From assembly GCA_027490225.1 (NCBI GenBank), contig JAIXYK010000001.1, positions 20,418 to 84,417 of the forward strand: a DNA stretch of 64,000 bases, read 5' to 3'. A model generated the notes under the pieces. The model saw only the letters and a list, made by a program, of their open reading frames with translations, did not search any database and had not been told where the DNA came from. This DNA is from Bacteroidota bacterium (GTDB lineage: Bacteria; Bacteroidota; Bacteroidia; M30B66). Made by a program: the position numbers and the translations under genes. This document shows positions 35,817 to 45,012 of the stretch, in pieces (the stretch's first letter is position 1; every line of letters begins with the position of its first letter).

Positions 35817-37046
35817 TTTCGCAGAACTTTCAAAACCTCTCACTTCAATTTTAGCAAACTGCTTGAGCAACAAGTGTAAAGGATGTTTCGAATTGGGTTT
35901 AAAACGTGCTTTCAAAAAATCGTTTTCCTGAATGTTAGTAGCAATATAATCCTTTAACAAGTTCATTCCATTGGCATGAAATTGCACAGATTCATTCAAG
36001 GTTTTTAAAACTTCCGAATCAACTTTCTTTTTCAAACCTTGAATTGCTTGTATTGCGATTAACTTTTCTGGTGTTTTGGTAGGAATGGTTTTAACTATTT
36101 TTTCTAAAGTGCTGTTACATCCTTTTCTGTTTCCACTTTCTAATTGCTTTGCAGCCAAGTAAATTAAAATGATATCAGTTCTCATATTTAACTTAGTAGC
36201 CAGTTGATTAGCTTTCTTTAAATCAGCAAATGCAGCATCAGTTAAGCGCTTATCATTTGTTGAAAATCGTTCTTGTGCTCTCGTAAAATAAAGTAAGGCC
36301 GAATACACTTTCTTTCTTTGTTCAATAACATCTTTGTTTTCAGTGTTTGGAGAAGGCAAATCCGACTTGGTTTCTAGCTCAAGTATGGCAGCAGACAATT
36401 TTTCTTCAGCTAAATAATGCCATCCTTTTCTTGCCAAAAACTGAGCTTGCATCAAAGTAATAATTCTTTTGAAATATACGTTTTGAATGCTCCCAACATT
36501 TATTTCTGATAGTTCATACAATACCACATCGTCTAAAATTTTTGCCCAGTTAAATCCTGCCAATGCAATGAATGCATGTTCTGTATTTGCATCAGATTTT
36601 AAATTATTGGATTTGTAAAAATCAACAATACTATCATATTTCTCCTTTTCGCAAATTTTTGAAAGCAAAGAAGGGTAAGTATCTTCATCTATTTTTTGAA
36701 TTGCATTAGAAGCATTTAAGATTTGCTGTAACAACTGATTTTGCGTATATCCAATTGTTGGATTTTTCTTTAAAGTATCTTTACTTAATCTTGAAAAATA
36801 CCCGTTGATATAAGTTGTAAAAGGTCCCGTTAAAGAAATAGAATCAACCTGTGGAGTAAACAATTTTTGAATGGCAACGGAATCCTTATAAATTTCAGAA
36901 CGCAACAAAATTTTTGTGCTTTTCCACAATAATACAGGTAACGAAGTCTTGTATTTTTCTAATTGTTTCTTCTCTTTATCTAAATCTACAGCATGTGCAG
37001 CTGTGTTAACTAGTAAGAGCAGTGTTAGTAAACTATTTTTGAACAT
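35814..37046 (-). CDS. Exported alpha-helical protein, TPR-like, unknown function
   Basis: I do not recognise a named family. The 410-residue product has a signal peptide (MFKNSLLTLLLLVNTAAHA) and a mostly helical body with TPR-like spacing (for example DAAFADLKKANQLATKLNMR and 'HYLAEEKLSAAILELETK'). Such proteins often serve as periplasmic scaffolds. I use the ATG at 37046 rather than a TTG three codons earlier. It is convergent with the toroid gene and divergent from comB. No operon partner is seen. Confidence 0.7.
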   Translation of the reverse strand: MFKNSLLTLLLLVNTAAHAVDLDKEKKQLEKYKTSLPVLLWKSTKILLRSEIYKDSVAIQKLFTPQVDSISLTGPFTTYINGYFSRLSKDTLKKNPTIGYTQNQLLQQILNASNAIQKIDEDTYPSLLSKICEKEKYDSIVDFYKSNNLKSDANTEHAFIALAGFNWAKILDDVVLYELSEINVGSIQNVYFKRIITLMQAQFLARKGWHYLAEEKLSAAILELETKSDLPSPNTENKDVIEQRKKVYSALLYFTRAQERFSTNDKRLTDAAFADLKKANQLATKLNMRTDIILIYLAAKQLESGNRKGCNSTLEKIVKTIPTKTPEKLIAIQAIQGLKKKVDSEVLKTLNESVQFHANGMNLLKDYIATNIQENDFLKARFKPNSKHPLHLLLKQFAKIEVRGFESSAK

Positions 37047-37212
37047 GAAGCGCAAGTTAAAAGCAATTTATGCTGCATTTTAATGTTTGAGAATATTCAA
37101 TTTAACATACATATCAACAGATTTAAATTGCATGTTGATTACATTTTCCCGATACAAAACAAAGAAATGTTTGAAAGTATTATATTGCGCTTAATTATAA
37201 TTGAAGAGAAAG

Positions 37213-37983
37213 ATGCCAATCATTCAAACATGCTATTCCCCTGCCCTATATTCACTTTTTGAAGAACCAGAAACGATTGTAGTAGTTGTAGATATTTTTA
37301 GAGCAACTTCGGCAATATGTACTGCGTTAGATAACGGTGTTGCTAAAATGATTCCAGTTGCTGGCCTAGACGAAGCAAGAAAATACAAAGAAATGGGCTA
37401 CATGGTTGCAGCAGAAAGAAATGCCATAAAAGAAGAAGGCTTCGATTTAGGAAATTCTCCTTTTGATTATTTGGGAGATAATGTAAAGGGAAAGACTATA
37501 GCTATTTCCACTACAAACGGCACCCAAGCAATTGAAGCTGCAAAGTCAGCATCTACAATCGTTATTGGTTCTTTTCTAAATGTTAGTTCATTAGCAGAAT
37601 GGCTTATCATTCAACAAAAAAATGTTTTGATTCTATGTTCTGGATGGAAAAATAAATACAACATGGAAGATTCGCTTTTTGCTGGTTGTTTATCATTGGA
37701 ATTGTTAAAGCAAAAAGAATTTGAAACAGCATGCGATTCAACCATTGCAGCAGGTCATTTGTACAATTTAGCAAAAAATGACATGTTTACATTTCTTGAA
37801 TACAGCTCTCATAGAAAAAGGCTAAAGAACCTGAACTTAGAAAATGATATTACTTATTGCTTGACGTTAAATACCATTACTACCATTCCGATTTATTTTG
37901 AAGGCGGTTTGGTTGCATTAACACCAGAAGTACTGATGCAAATGGGAGAAGAGTCTTTAGTTGCTACCGAAAAGAAATCATGA
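37213..37983 (+). CDS. comB: ComB-type 2-phosphosulfolactate phosphatase family protein
   Basis: A 256-residue protein with the ComB family segments VVVVDIFRATSAICTALDNG, AAERNAIKEEGFDLGNSPFD, ISTTNGTQAIEAA and LCSGWKNKYNMEDSLFAGCL. ComB removes phosphate from 2-phosphosulfolactate in archaeal coenzyme M synthesis. In bacteria without coenzyme M the substrate may be sulfolactate-related or unknown. I start at the ATG at 37213 (MPIIQTCYSP) rather than a TTG four codons upstream. The stop overlaps the ATG of the next gene as ATGA, implying coupling to an exported nuclease/phospholipase-like enzyme. Confidence 0.87.
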   Translation: MPIIQTCYSPALYSLFEEPETIVVVVDIFRATSAICTALDNGVAKMIPVAGLDEARKYKEMGYMVAAERNAIKEEGFDLGNSPFDYLGDNVKGKTIAISTTNGTQAIEAAKSASTIVIGSFLNVSSLAEWLIIQQKNVLILCSGWKNKYNMEDSLFAGCLSLELLKQKEFETACDSTIAAGHLYNLAKNDMFTFLEYSSHRKRLKNLNLENDITYCLTLNTITTIPIYFEGGLVALTPEVLMQMGEESLVATEKKS

Positions 37984-38957
37984 AAAAAATAATTGGTGCA
38001 AGTTTTTTCTGTTTGTTCCTTTTCATTTTCTCAATTGAAACGGCAGATTCATGGGGCTTTTTTGCCCATAAGCAAATCAATAGAATTGCGGTTTTTACTT
38101 TGCCCCCTGAATTGATAGGATTTTATAAAGACAATATTGAATTTATAACAGAACATGCCGTTGATCCTGATAAAAGACGCTATGCTGTTACTGGAGAAGC
38201 TGAAAGGCATTTTATTGACTTAGACAGATATGGACTTCATCCAATAGATTCTATGCCACACAATTGGGATGATGCGGTAAAAAAATATACAGAAGACACA
38301 TTAAAAGCGCATGGCATTGTGCCTTGGCATATTGATGTAATGGTAAAAAGACTAACAGCAGCTTTTAAAGCCGAAGATTACGATAGAATTTTAAGACTTT
38401 CCGCAGATTTAGGTCATTATGTTGGAGATTCTCATGTTCCATTACATACCACTAAGAATTACAATGGTCAATTGACTAATCAGAAAGGAATACACGGATT
38501 TTGGGAGTCGCGACTACCTGAGTTGTACAATGATAACTACGATTTTTTTGTAGGAAAAGCTAAATACATAGAAAACCCATTGGAATTGGCGTGGAGCACA
38601 GTTGCTGAAAGTTTTGCAGCTAAAGATTCAGTATTGCTTTTTGAAGCTCAACTCAACAAAAGTTTTCCTGAAGACCGTAAATATTCTTTTGAAAATCGAG
38701 GAGCAACATTAATGAAAGTTTACAGTGAAGATTACTCTAACGCGTACCATAAAATGTTAAATGGAATGGTAGAAAGGCGCATGCGGAAAGCAATAATCAC
38801 TGCAGGAAGTTTATGGTTTACAGCCTGGGTAAATGCTGGGCAACCAGATTTGGATAAGTATAAAAACAAAAAAATAGATATTAAAACTGAACAAGAAATA
38901 GCTGCTGAAGAACAACAGTATCAAAGTGGAAAAAATAAAGGCAGAATTTGTGACTAA
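37980..38957 (+). CDS. Exported zinc-dependent phospholipase C / S1-P1 nuclease-like enzyme
   Basis: A 325-residue exported protein. The signal peptide ends before Trp25, so the mature chain would start WGFFAHKQINRIAVF. An N-terminal Trp that binds zinc is the mark of the phospholipase C/P1 nuclease superfamily. Further zinc ligands appear in RHFIDLDRYG, LGHYVGDSHVPLHTT and GIHGFWESRLPELY. The class cleaves phosphodiesters in lipids or single-stranded nucleic acids, and sequence by eye does not decide which. It overlaps comB by four bases and is followed after 14 bases by a membrane protein. Confidence 0.85.
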   Translation: MKKIIGASFFCLFLFIFSIETADSWGFFAHKQINRIAVFTLPPELIGFYKDNIEFITEHAVDPDKRRYAVTGEAERHFIDLDRYGLHPIDSMPHNWDDAVKKYTEDTLKAHGIVPWHIDVMVKRLTAAFKAEDYDRILRLSADLGHYVGDSHVPLHTTKNYNGQLTNQKGIHGFWESRLPELYNDNYDFFVGKAKYIENPLELAWSTVAESFAAKDSVLLFEAQLNKSFPEDRKYSFENRGATLMKVYSEDYSNAYHKMLNGMVERRMRKAIITAGSLWFTAWVNAGQPDLDKYKNKKIDIKTEQEIAAEEQQYQSGKNKGRICD

Positions 38958-38971
38958 AATTTGGTTTCCTC

Positions 38972-39730
38972 ATGGCGATTGATGAAGAAAAATTAATGAT
39001 TTCTCACTTAACTTTGAGAAAAACAATAGGTTGGCTAGGAATCTGGCTTCCATTTGTTCTTATTGCAAGTAATTTTTTATTGAACGCATTTGATCTGCTA
39101 AATAGCCCAACTCTAATAGATACACAATGCAGTAAACCATATCTTGCTGATGGTATTTTAAAAGCTTCAATTAGTCATTATTACTACAGTGCTGTTGGTG
39201 AAATATTTACAGGAACAATTAGTGCTGTTTCACTTTTTATGTTTTGTTATAAAGGGCACAAAAACAGAAAACATGAATTTGGCTTGTCTGATAATGCGCT
39301 AACAAACATTATTGGTTTATCTGCTTTAGGTATTGTTATTTTCCCAACCAGTTCTCCTGAGTGTATTACAGACAACATTAGAACATTTATGAGCAGCAAA
39401 TTTTCTGGAACGATTCATTTAGTAATGGCTGCCATCTTTTTTATTTCGCTTTCAGTTATGTCTATTGTTAATTTCAGAAGAACACAAGATGTGCATACTT
39501 TTGGCAAAGAATTGAAACATAAAGTAATCCTTTTCTGTGGGATTGCCATGTTAGTTTGCATTTTCATTATATTTATATATGGTAACTTTATTGAATACAA
39601 ATACGATTATATCGATGAGCTGAAACCTGTTTTTTGGTTAGAAGCAATCGCATTAATATTTTTCGGTATTTGCTGGATGATAAAAGGTCAGGTTGACTTT
39701 CTTTACTTGTATAAAAGGTTTAAAATCTGA
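38972..39730 (+). CDS. DUF998-like integral membrane protein
   Basis: A 252-residue protein with about six hydrophobic segments. 'ISHYYYSAVGEIFTGTISAV', GLSALGIVIFPTSSPEC and FSGTIHLVMAAIFFISLSVM fit the DUF998 membrane family, whose function is unknown. It is the third gene of a plus-strand group with comB and the P1-like enzyme (14-base gap). A terminator lies downstream, but it serves the opposite strand. Confidence 0.7.
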   Translation: MAIDEEKLMISHLTLRKTIGWLGIWLPFVLIASNFLLNAFDLLNSPTLIDTQCSKPYLADGILKASISHYYYSAVGEIFTGTISAVSLFMFCYKGHKNRKHEFGLSDNALTNIIGLSALGIVIFPTSSPECITDNIRTFMSSKFSGTIHLVMAAIFFISLSVMSIVNFRRTQDVHTFGKELKHKVILFCGIAMLVCIFIIFIYGNFIEYKYDYIDELKPVFWLEAIALIFFGICWMIKGQVDFLYLYKRFKI

Positions 39731-39752
39731 GTTTTCATCAATGTTTAAAATG

Positions 39753-39786
39753 AAAAAAGCTAAATGCCTTATAGACATTGAGCTTT
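39753..39786 (-). terminator. Intrinsic terminator after rplI
   Basis: AAAGCTAAATG (39756-39766) pairs with CATTGAGCTTT (39776-39786) with one mismatch. On the minus strand the hairpin is followed by a run of six or more T, which fits termination of the rpsF-rpsR-rplI operon. Confidence 0.7.
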
Positions 39787-39809
39787 CAAAAATAGAATAA
39801 CGTAAGTTC

Positions 39810-40256
39810 TTATTCAGCTACTACTTCAAATTCTACATCAACTTTAATGTCTTTGTAAATTTTAACGTGTGCAGTATAAGTTCCTAAGTGTTTAATGGCT
39901 TCAGTATCGATAGTGATGTTCTTTCTATCAACTTCATGTCCTAGTTTTTTCAACGCTTCTGCTAACTGCAATGCATTCACAGAACCAAAGATTTTCCCAG
40001 ATTCACCAACTTTAGCACCAACTTCAACCTTAACAGTTGCAAGTTTCGTAGCTAAGTTTTGAGATTCTGTTCTGATTTTTTCTTCTTTGTGTGCACGTTG
40101 GCGTAAAGTTTCACTCAATACCTTTTTGGTACTTTCGTTAGCTAAAATTGCAAATCCTTGAGGAATAAGGAAGTTACGACCATAGCCATTTTTAACTTTC
40201 ACAATTTCGTCCTTGTTTCCAAGGTTCTTAACATCTTGTTTTAAAATGATTTCCAT
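39810..40256 (-). CDS. rplI: 50S ribosomal protein L9
   Basis: A 148-residue protein with the L9 N-terminal signature MEIILKQDVKNLGNKDEIVK and VKNGYGRNFLIPQGFAILAN, a long connecting helix and the C-terminal domain 'GKIFGSVNALQLAEALKKLG'. L9 binds 23S rRNA near the L1 stalk and helps keep frame. It is the last gene of rpsF-rpsR-rplI, 12 bases after rpsR, with a terminator downstream. Confidence 0.98.
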   Translation of the reverse strand: MEIILKQDVKNLGNKDEIVKVKNGYGRNFLIPQGFAILANESTKKVLSETLRQRAHKEEKIRTESQNLATKLATVKVEVGAKVGESGKIFGSVNALQLAEALKKLGHEVDRKNITIDTEAIKHLGTYTAHVKIYKDIKVDVEFEVVAE

Positions 40257-40268
40257 GTCTTTTTCTTC

Positions 40269-40535
40269 TTATTTCATTAAATCAGCTACGTAAGGCATTA
40301 ACGAAAGGTGACGAGCACGTTTGATAGCCTGTGATACTTTGCGTTGATATTTCAAAGATGTTCCTGTTAAGCGACGAGGAAGGATTTTACCTTGCTCATT
40401 CACAAACTTCAATAAGAAGTCAGCGTCTTTGTAATCAATAAATTTAATTCCACTTTTCTTAAAGCGGCAATACTTTTTCTTTTTTACCTCTACCGTTGGT
40501 GGCGCGAGGTAACGAATTTCAGATGATGCACTCAT
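40269..40535 (-). CDS. rpsR: 30S ribosomal protein S18
   Basis: An 88-residue protein. The conserved core [20 protein letters not shown] and [20 protein letters not shown] identifies S18, which pairs with S6 on the platform of the small subunit. It follows rpsF directly. No ssb or priB gene lies between, as is common in Bacteroidota. Confidence 0.98.
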   Translation of the reverse strand: MSASSEIRYLAPPTVEVKKKKYCRFKKSGIKFIDYKDADFLLKFVNEQGKILPRRLTGTSLKYQRKVSQAIKRARHLSLMPYVADLMK

Positions 40536-40557
40536 GATTCAATAATTTTTTTAAAAG

Positions 40558-40920
40558 TTAAACAACTGGTGTAAGCGCAGGTTTTTTGTCAAAACCTTTG
40601 GTACGTTTCTTTTCACTGTAGGCTTTTGCATGCTTGTCTAGCGATACCGTTAAAAAACGCAAAATGCGCTCGTCACGTTTAAACGCTACCTCAATTTTTG
40701 CAATTAAGTCGCCCTGAGCAGTAAACTCAATAAGGTGATAGAAGCCTGTTGTCTTCTTTTGAATCGGATAAGCCAGTTTGCGCAATCCCCAGTTTTCTTC
40801 GTGGATGATATTTGCGCCATTCTCAGTAAGCATGGCTTTAAACTTACCGACCGCTTCCTTCATCTGATCATCAGACAAAACGGGAGTCATAATGAAAACG
40901 GTTTCATACTGTTTTAGCAT
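40558..40920 (-). CDS. rpsF: 30S ribosomal protein S6
   Basis: A 120-residue S6 protein beginning [20 protein letters not shown], with [20 protein letters not shown] and [19 protein letters not shown]. The ATG at 40920 gives the family start. A longer frame from a TTG at 40950 runs over the promoter and is rejected. It is the first gene of the operon, with a well-formed promoter 28 bases upstream. Confidence 0.97.
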   Translation of the reverse strand: MLKQYETVFIMTPVLSDDQMKEAVGKFKAMLTENGANIIHEENWGLRKLAYPIQKKTTGFYHLIEFTAQGDLIAKIEVAFKRDERILRFLTVSLDKHAKAYSEKKRTKGFDKKPALTPVV

Positions 40921-40947
40921 GGGTATATAGTTTTTTAAATTGGGTGG

Positions 40948-40978
40948 CAAAAGTAGTAAGTTTCATTGAGTTATACAA
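40948..40978 (-). promoter_or_regulatory. Promoter of the rpsF-rpsR-rplI operon
   Basis: On the minus strand, TACTTTTG (40948-40955) is a perfect TAnnTTTG -7 box, and a -33 TTG (40976-40978) lies exactly 20 bases upstream. The predicted start gives a leader of about 20 bases before the rpsF ATG. This is the best housekeeping promoter I could find in the window. Confidence 0.75.
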
Positions 40979-41059
40979 GTGTCAAATTAATATTGTTTAA
41001 TATACATTAGATTGTTAGCATTCCTTTATTATTTGCCTCCATAATTTAAAGATGATTCT

Positions 41060-41067
41060 TATTTTTG
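41060..41067 (+). promoter_or_regulatory. -7 box of the topoisomerase IV A gene, nearly touching the start codon
   Basis: TATTTTTG matches TAnnTTTG, and only six bases separate it from the ATG at 41074. A TTG (41033-41035) lies 24 bases upstream of the box. If this is the promoter, the mRNA would begin at or next to the start codon, that is, be leaderless. Confidence 0.5.
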
Positions 41068-41073
41068 CGCCCT

Positions 41074-43728
41074 ATGTCGAAGAAGAAAAAGGAAGATAGC
41101 AAAGAACCAGAAGAAATTCTGCCAATTACTGATGCTACCGAGGAACAAGTTATTAATGACGACAAAGTTGTGCATTTATCAGGAATGTACGAGAACTGGT
41201 TTTTAGATTACGCTTCTTATGTAATCCTAGAACGTGCTGTGCCATACGTGGAAGACGGAATGAAACCTGTTCAGCGACGCATTCTTCATTCCATGAAAGA
41301 CTTGGATGATGGCAGATATAATAAGGTTGCCAACATCATTGGACATACCATGAAATATCACCCTCACGGTGATGCAAGTATTGGTGATGCATTGGTGGCA
41401 CTTGGCCAAAAAGAATTATTGATAGATTGTCAGGGAAACTGGGGAAATATTTACACTGGAGATTCTGCTGCTGCTCCTCGTTACATTGAAGCAAGGTTGA
41501 GCAAACTCGCAAACGAAATCCTCTTTAATCCTAAAACTACAACCTGGCAACTTAGTTATGATGGCAGAAATAAAGAACCATTAACTTTACCCGTTAAGTT
41601 TCCTTTATTACTGGCGCAAGGTGTAGAAGGTATTGCTGTAGGACTTTCTTGCAAAATATTACCACACAATTTTATTGAGTTAATTGATGCGAGCATCGCA
41701 ATTCTTAAAAATAAGCCTTTTGAGTTATATCCCGATTTCTTAACTGGAGGACTTGCAGATTTTTCTAAGTACAATGATGGTTTGCGTGGTGGAAAAGTAC
41801 GTGTACGTGCTAAAATTTCGCAATTAGATAAATACACATTAATCATAAGTGAAATTCCTTTTGGAACAACCACTGGTTCTTTGATTGATTCAATCTTATC
41901 AGCCAATGAAAAGGAAAAAATAAAGATTAAAAAGATTGAAGATAATACCAGTGAGTTTGTAGAAATACAAGTGCATTTGCCGCCTGGTATTTCACCAGAT
42001 AAAACAATTGATGCACTTTATGCATTTACAGATTGTGAAATTTCTATTTCGCCCAATGCTTGTATCATTGAAAAAGATAAACCAAGGTTTGTTGGTGTTT
42101 CTGAAATATTAGAATTATCGGTCGATAACACCCGTGATTTATTAAAACGAGAATTAGAAATTGAAAAAGCCGAGCTGGAAGAAGCATGGCATTTCAGTTC
42201 TTTGGAAAAAATATTTATTGAAGAACGTATATACAGAGATATAGAAGAAGCTGAAACTTGGGAAGCTGTTATCGCCAATATCGACAAAGGCTTAAAACCT
42301 TTTAGAAAATTATTGAGAAGAGATGTTACCCAAGAAGACATTGTACGTTTAACAGAAATCCGAATCAAGAGAATTTCAAAGTTCGATGCTTTTAAAGCAG
42401 ATGAGCATATAAAAGGATTAGAAGCTGATATTGCAACTTGCATTAATCACTTAGAAAACCTTACAGATTATTGCATCGCTTATTATCAAGGTTTAAAGAA
42501 AAAATACAGTGCCGGTAGAGAACGTAAAACCGAAATCAGGATGTTCGATACCATAGAAGCTACCAAAGTGGTTATCAATAACGAAAAACTTTACGTTAAT
42601 AGAGTTGAAGGATTTGTTGGCTACAACATTAAAAAAGACGAATATATTTCTGAATGTTCCAGCATGGACGAGGTAATTGTTATTCGGGCTGATGGAAAAA
42701 TGATTGTGACCAAAATATCTGAAAAGGCATTTTTAGGAAAAGACATATTACATGTGAATGTGTTTCGTAAAAATGATGAGCGAACCATTTATAATTTAGT
42801 TTTTCAAGATGGGAAAACTGGTCCATATTATGTGAAACGATTCGCCATTACTGGTGTGATTAGAGATAAGGAATACGATTTAACTAAAGGAAGTAAGGGC
42901 AGCACGGTAATTTATTTAAGTGCAAATCCAAATGGAGAAAGCGAAACTTTACAGATTTTCTTAAAACCGCGACCTAAGTTAAAAAAGACAGCTTTCGAAT
43001 TCGATTTTGGAACATTAACCATAAAAGGAAGAGCCGCCGGTGGAAATATTTTAAGTAAAATTCCAATCAGGAGAATTGTGTTGAAAGAAAAAGGATTATC
43101 AACGCTTGGCGCGCGTCAGGTTTGGTGGGACGATTCCGTTAAACGAATTAATTTTGATGGAAGAGGTACGCTTTTAGGAGCATTTGCATCGGGTGATAAA
43201 ATTCTTACTTTAATGGAAAGTGGTTTTTATAAATTATACAACCCAGATGTTTCTACACATTTTGAGGAAGATTTGATTGTAATAGAGCATTTCAATCCGA
43301 GAAGACCCATTTCTGCCATTTATTTTGATGGGGAAACCAAAGAATTGATGGTGAAAAGGTTTTTAATTGAACCTACAGATAAGAAAACCCTGTTTATTTC
43401 AGAATCTCCAAATTCACATTTAGAATTTGTTTCAACCGCAACATTCCCAATGGTTCGCTTAGAATTTGGGAAAATGGGCAAATATGAAAAACCTTCTCAA
43501 GATTTAAATCTGGATGAATTTATTGGTGTAAAAGGTCTAAAAGCGAAAGGGAAAAAACTCGCGCAACAAGAACCTAAGAAGATAATTGCACTTGAGCCGC
43601 TAGCTGAACCTGAAGAAGTAATTGAAGAAACAATTGCAGGTGAAAATGAAGCAATTGAAGATACTGAAATTCAGTCAAATATTGTTATAGATATTGAAGA
43701 TGATGATGCGCAGTTAAGACTATTGTAG
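41074..43728 (+). CDS. parC: DNA topoisomerase IV subunit A (GyrA/ParC family)
   Basis: An 884-residue type IIA topoisomerase A subunit that cuts and rejoins DNA to unlink chromosomes. The breakage-reunion domain has YASYVILERAVPYVEDGMKP, GHTMKYHPHGDASIGDALV and the active-site AAAPRYIEARLSK, with Tyr137 forming the DNA link. The C-terminal part (from about 560) is a short beta-pinwheel, and the tail is rich in Glu and Ile. The divergent N-terminus and short pinwheel fit the Bacteroidota topoisomerase IV branch rather than GyrA. The partner parE is not adjacent. The ATG at 41074 is preferred over a TTG at 41065. Confidence 0.92.
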   Translation: MSKKKKEDSKEPEEILPITDATEEQVINDDKVVHLSGMYENWFLDYASYVILERAVPYVEDGMKPVQRRILHSMKDLDDGRYNKVANIIGHTMKYHPHGDASIGDALVALGQKELLIDCQGNWGNIYTGDSAAAPRYIEARLSKLANEILFNPKTTTWQLSYDGRNKEPLTLPVKFPLLLAQGVEGIAVGLSCKILPHNFIELIDASIAILKNKPFELYPDFLTGGLADFSKYNDGLRGGKVRVRAKISQLDKYTLIISEIPFGTTTGSLIDSILSANEKEKIKIKKIEDNTSEFVEIQVHLPPGISPDKTIDALYAFTDCEISISPNACIIEKDKPRFVGVSEILELSVDNTRDLLKRELEIEKAELEEAWHFSSLEKIFIEERIYRDIEEAETWEAVIANIDKGLKPFRKLLRRDVTQEDIVRLTEIRIKRISKFDAFKADEHIKGLEADIATCINHLENLTDYCIAYYQGLKKKYSAGRERKTEIRMFDTIEATKVVINNEKLYVNRVEGFVGYNIKKDEYISECSSMDEVIVIRADGKMIVTKISEKAFLGKDILHVNVFRKNDERTIYNLVFQDGKTGPYYVKRFAITGVIRDKEYDLTKGSKGSTVIYLSANPNGESETLQIFLKPRPKLKKTAFEFDFGTLTIKGRAAGGNILSKIPIRRIVLKEKGLSTLGARQVWWDDSVKRINFDGRGTLLGAFASGDKILTLMESGFYKLYNPDVSTHFEEDLIVIEHFNPRRPISAIYFDGETKELMVKRFLIEPTDKKTLFISESPNSHLEFVSTATFPMVRLEFGKMGKYEKPSQDLNLDEFIGVKGLKAKGKKLAQQEPKKIIALEPLAEPEEVIEETIAGENEAIEDTEIQSNIVIDIEDDDAQLRLL

Positions 43729-43734
43729 TATAAA

Positions 43735-44439
43735 CTACTTTAAGTGCTTTACTATTTCATCTTTTTCTACAAAACCTAAATTGTTCCAGGCTAATTTGCC
43801 ATTTTTATAAGTATGCAATACTGGTAGTGCATCAATTCCCAGGGTTTTGAGCAACTCTTGATTATCGTCAGCATTAATTTTAATCAATGTTACAGTAGAA
43901 GCCATTTCTTTAGAAATTTCTGCTAGTGAAGGTTTCATTTTTCTGCAAGGTCCGCACCAGTCTGCATAAAAATCAACAAGTACAATTTTATCTGAAGTGG
44001 TAATTTCTTTGAATTTTTCTAAACTCATGCTTTGTATAGCCACTGTATTATCTGTAGTTTCTGGAAGGTTTGCTCCTCTCCATTTCATAATACCACCAGC
44101 CAACTCGTAGACTTCTTTAAAACCAATTTCACGCATTTTTTTAGCAGCAGCTTCACTCCTACTTCCAGCCAAACAATAAACATATATTGGTTTTGACTTA
44201 TCTAATTTCTCTACCTCATTTTTAAAATCATTTCCATTCCAGTTAATATTTGTTGCATTTACCAAATGTCCTTTAGAAAATTCATCGGGAGTTCTCACAT
44301 CTAATATTATTTCATTGGATGTTTTGTTGATTCCTTCAGAAAATTTATTTGCATCTAAAGAATTTTGACTTTGTCCGTTGCTGCAGCTATTTATTATCAG
44401 CAATAAAGAAATGGATACGCTTGAAAAAAACTTTCTCAT
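43735..44439 (-). CDS. Rhodanese-thioredoxin fusion lipoprotein
   Basis: A 234-residue lipoprotein (signal to Cys19, LLIINSC). Residues 30-125 form a rhodanese domain with LDVRTPDEFSKGHL and active-site loop YCLAGSRS (Cys89). Residues 135-234 form a thioredoxin domain with WCGPC (Cys162, Cys165). A rhodanese takes sulfane sulfur as a cysteine persulfide, and a thioredoxin can release it, so one protein could do both steps in the periplasm. It sits one base after a separate thioredoxin gene and is the third gene of an operon with DUF2892 first. Confidence 0.9.
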   Translation of the reverse strand: MRKFFSSVSISLLLIINSCSNGQSQNSLDANKFSEGINKTSNEIILDVRTPDEFSKGHLVNATNINWNGNDFKNEVEKLDKSKPIYVYCLAGSRSEAAAKKMREIGFKEVYELAGGIMKWRGANLPETTDNTVAIQSMSLEKFKEITTSDKIVLVDFYADWCGPCRKMKPSLAEISKEMASTVTLIKINADDNQELLKTLGIDALPVLHTYKNGKLAWNNLGFVEKDEIVKHLK

Positions 44440-44440
44440 G

Positions 44441-44740
44441 TTAACTATATTTTAATAAAACTTTTTGTAATTCTTGCGCTGAAACGACGCCTGATTGCCT
44501 CCATTTAATTTTTCCTTCACTGAATAAAATTAAGGTAGGAACTCCTTGAATCTGATAAGCTTGTGACACTTGAGCATTCTTATCTACATCAATTTTCAAA
44601 ATCGTTACTTCATCTTTCATTCTACTTTTAAACTCCTCCAAAATGGGTTTCATCATTTTACATGGACCACACCACTCTGCGTGAAAATCTACAAGTGTAG
44701 GCTTTTTACTGTTTATTATATCTGAGAATTTTGTAGACAT
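44441..44740 (-). CDS. Thioredoxin
   Basis: A 99-residue cytoplasmic thioredoxin with LVDFHAEWCGPCKMMKPILE (Cys24, Cys27) and the cis-proline loop QGVPTLILF. It reduces protein disulfides with electrons from thioredoxin reductase. It is the middle gene of an operon: DUF2892 upstream (50-base gap) and the rhodanese-thioredoxin lipoprotein downstream (1-base gap). Promoter evidence suggests control by a CRP/FNR-type regulator. Confidence 0.92.
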   Translation of the reverse strand: MSTKFSDIINSKKPTLVDFHAEWCGPCKMMKPILEEFKSRMKDEVTILKIDVDKNAQVSQAYQIQGVPTLILFSEGKIKWRQSGVVSAQELQKVLLKYS

Positions 44741-44790
44741 TTTTGTAAAATCAAATTAATATATAACTGTAAACATTGTATTTCATGATT

Positions 44791-44991
44791 TCACTTTTTC
44801 CTTGTAGAAATTCCGAAAGGTAAATACAAAGGGCAAAAACTCATGAAACTTGTTACAATAAATATTCCTGCAAATATTAACAATATTGTTGCAGTAATAC
44901 CTGATATTTTATCTGAGTAATAAAGTCCTGCTATTAGAAATGCAATTGCTATTCTAATTACTTTATCGGCGACTCCCATGTTTGCTTTCAT
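44791..44991 (-). CDS. DUF2892 small membrane protein
   Basis: A 66-residue protein starting MKANMGVADKVIRIAIAFLI with two membrane segments, followed by FMSFCPLYLPFGISTRKK. This matches DUF2892, the small membrane domain that is also fused to rhodaneses in the YgaP type. The conserved cysteine in the C-P-L-Y segment is present. It is the first gene of the thioredoxin/rhodanese operon. Its presence next to a rhodanese agrees with a link to sulfane sulfur handling. Confidence 0.85.
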   Translation of the reverse strand: MKANMGVADKVIRIAIAFLIAGLYYSDKISGITATILLIFAGIFIVTSFMSFCPLYLPFGISTRKK

Positions 44992-45012
44992 AATAATAAA
45001 TTAAGTTCAAAA

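Noticed and set aside
40921..40950. N-terminal extension of ribosomal protein S6
   Set aside because: The extra codons overlap the -7 region of the operon promoter, and S6 homologues start at the ATG at 40920.
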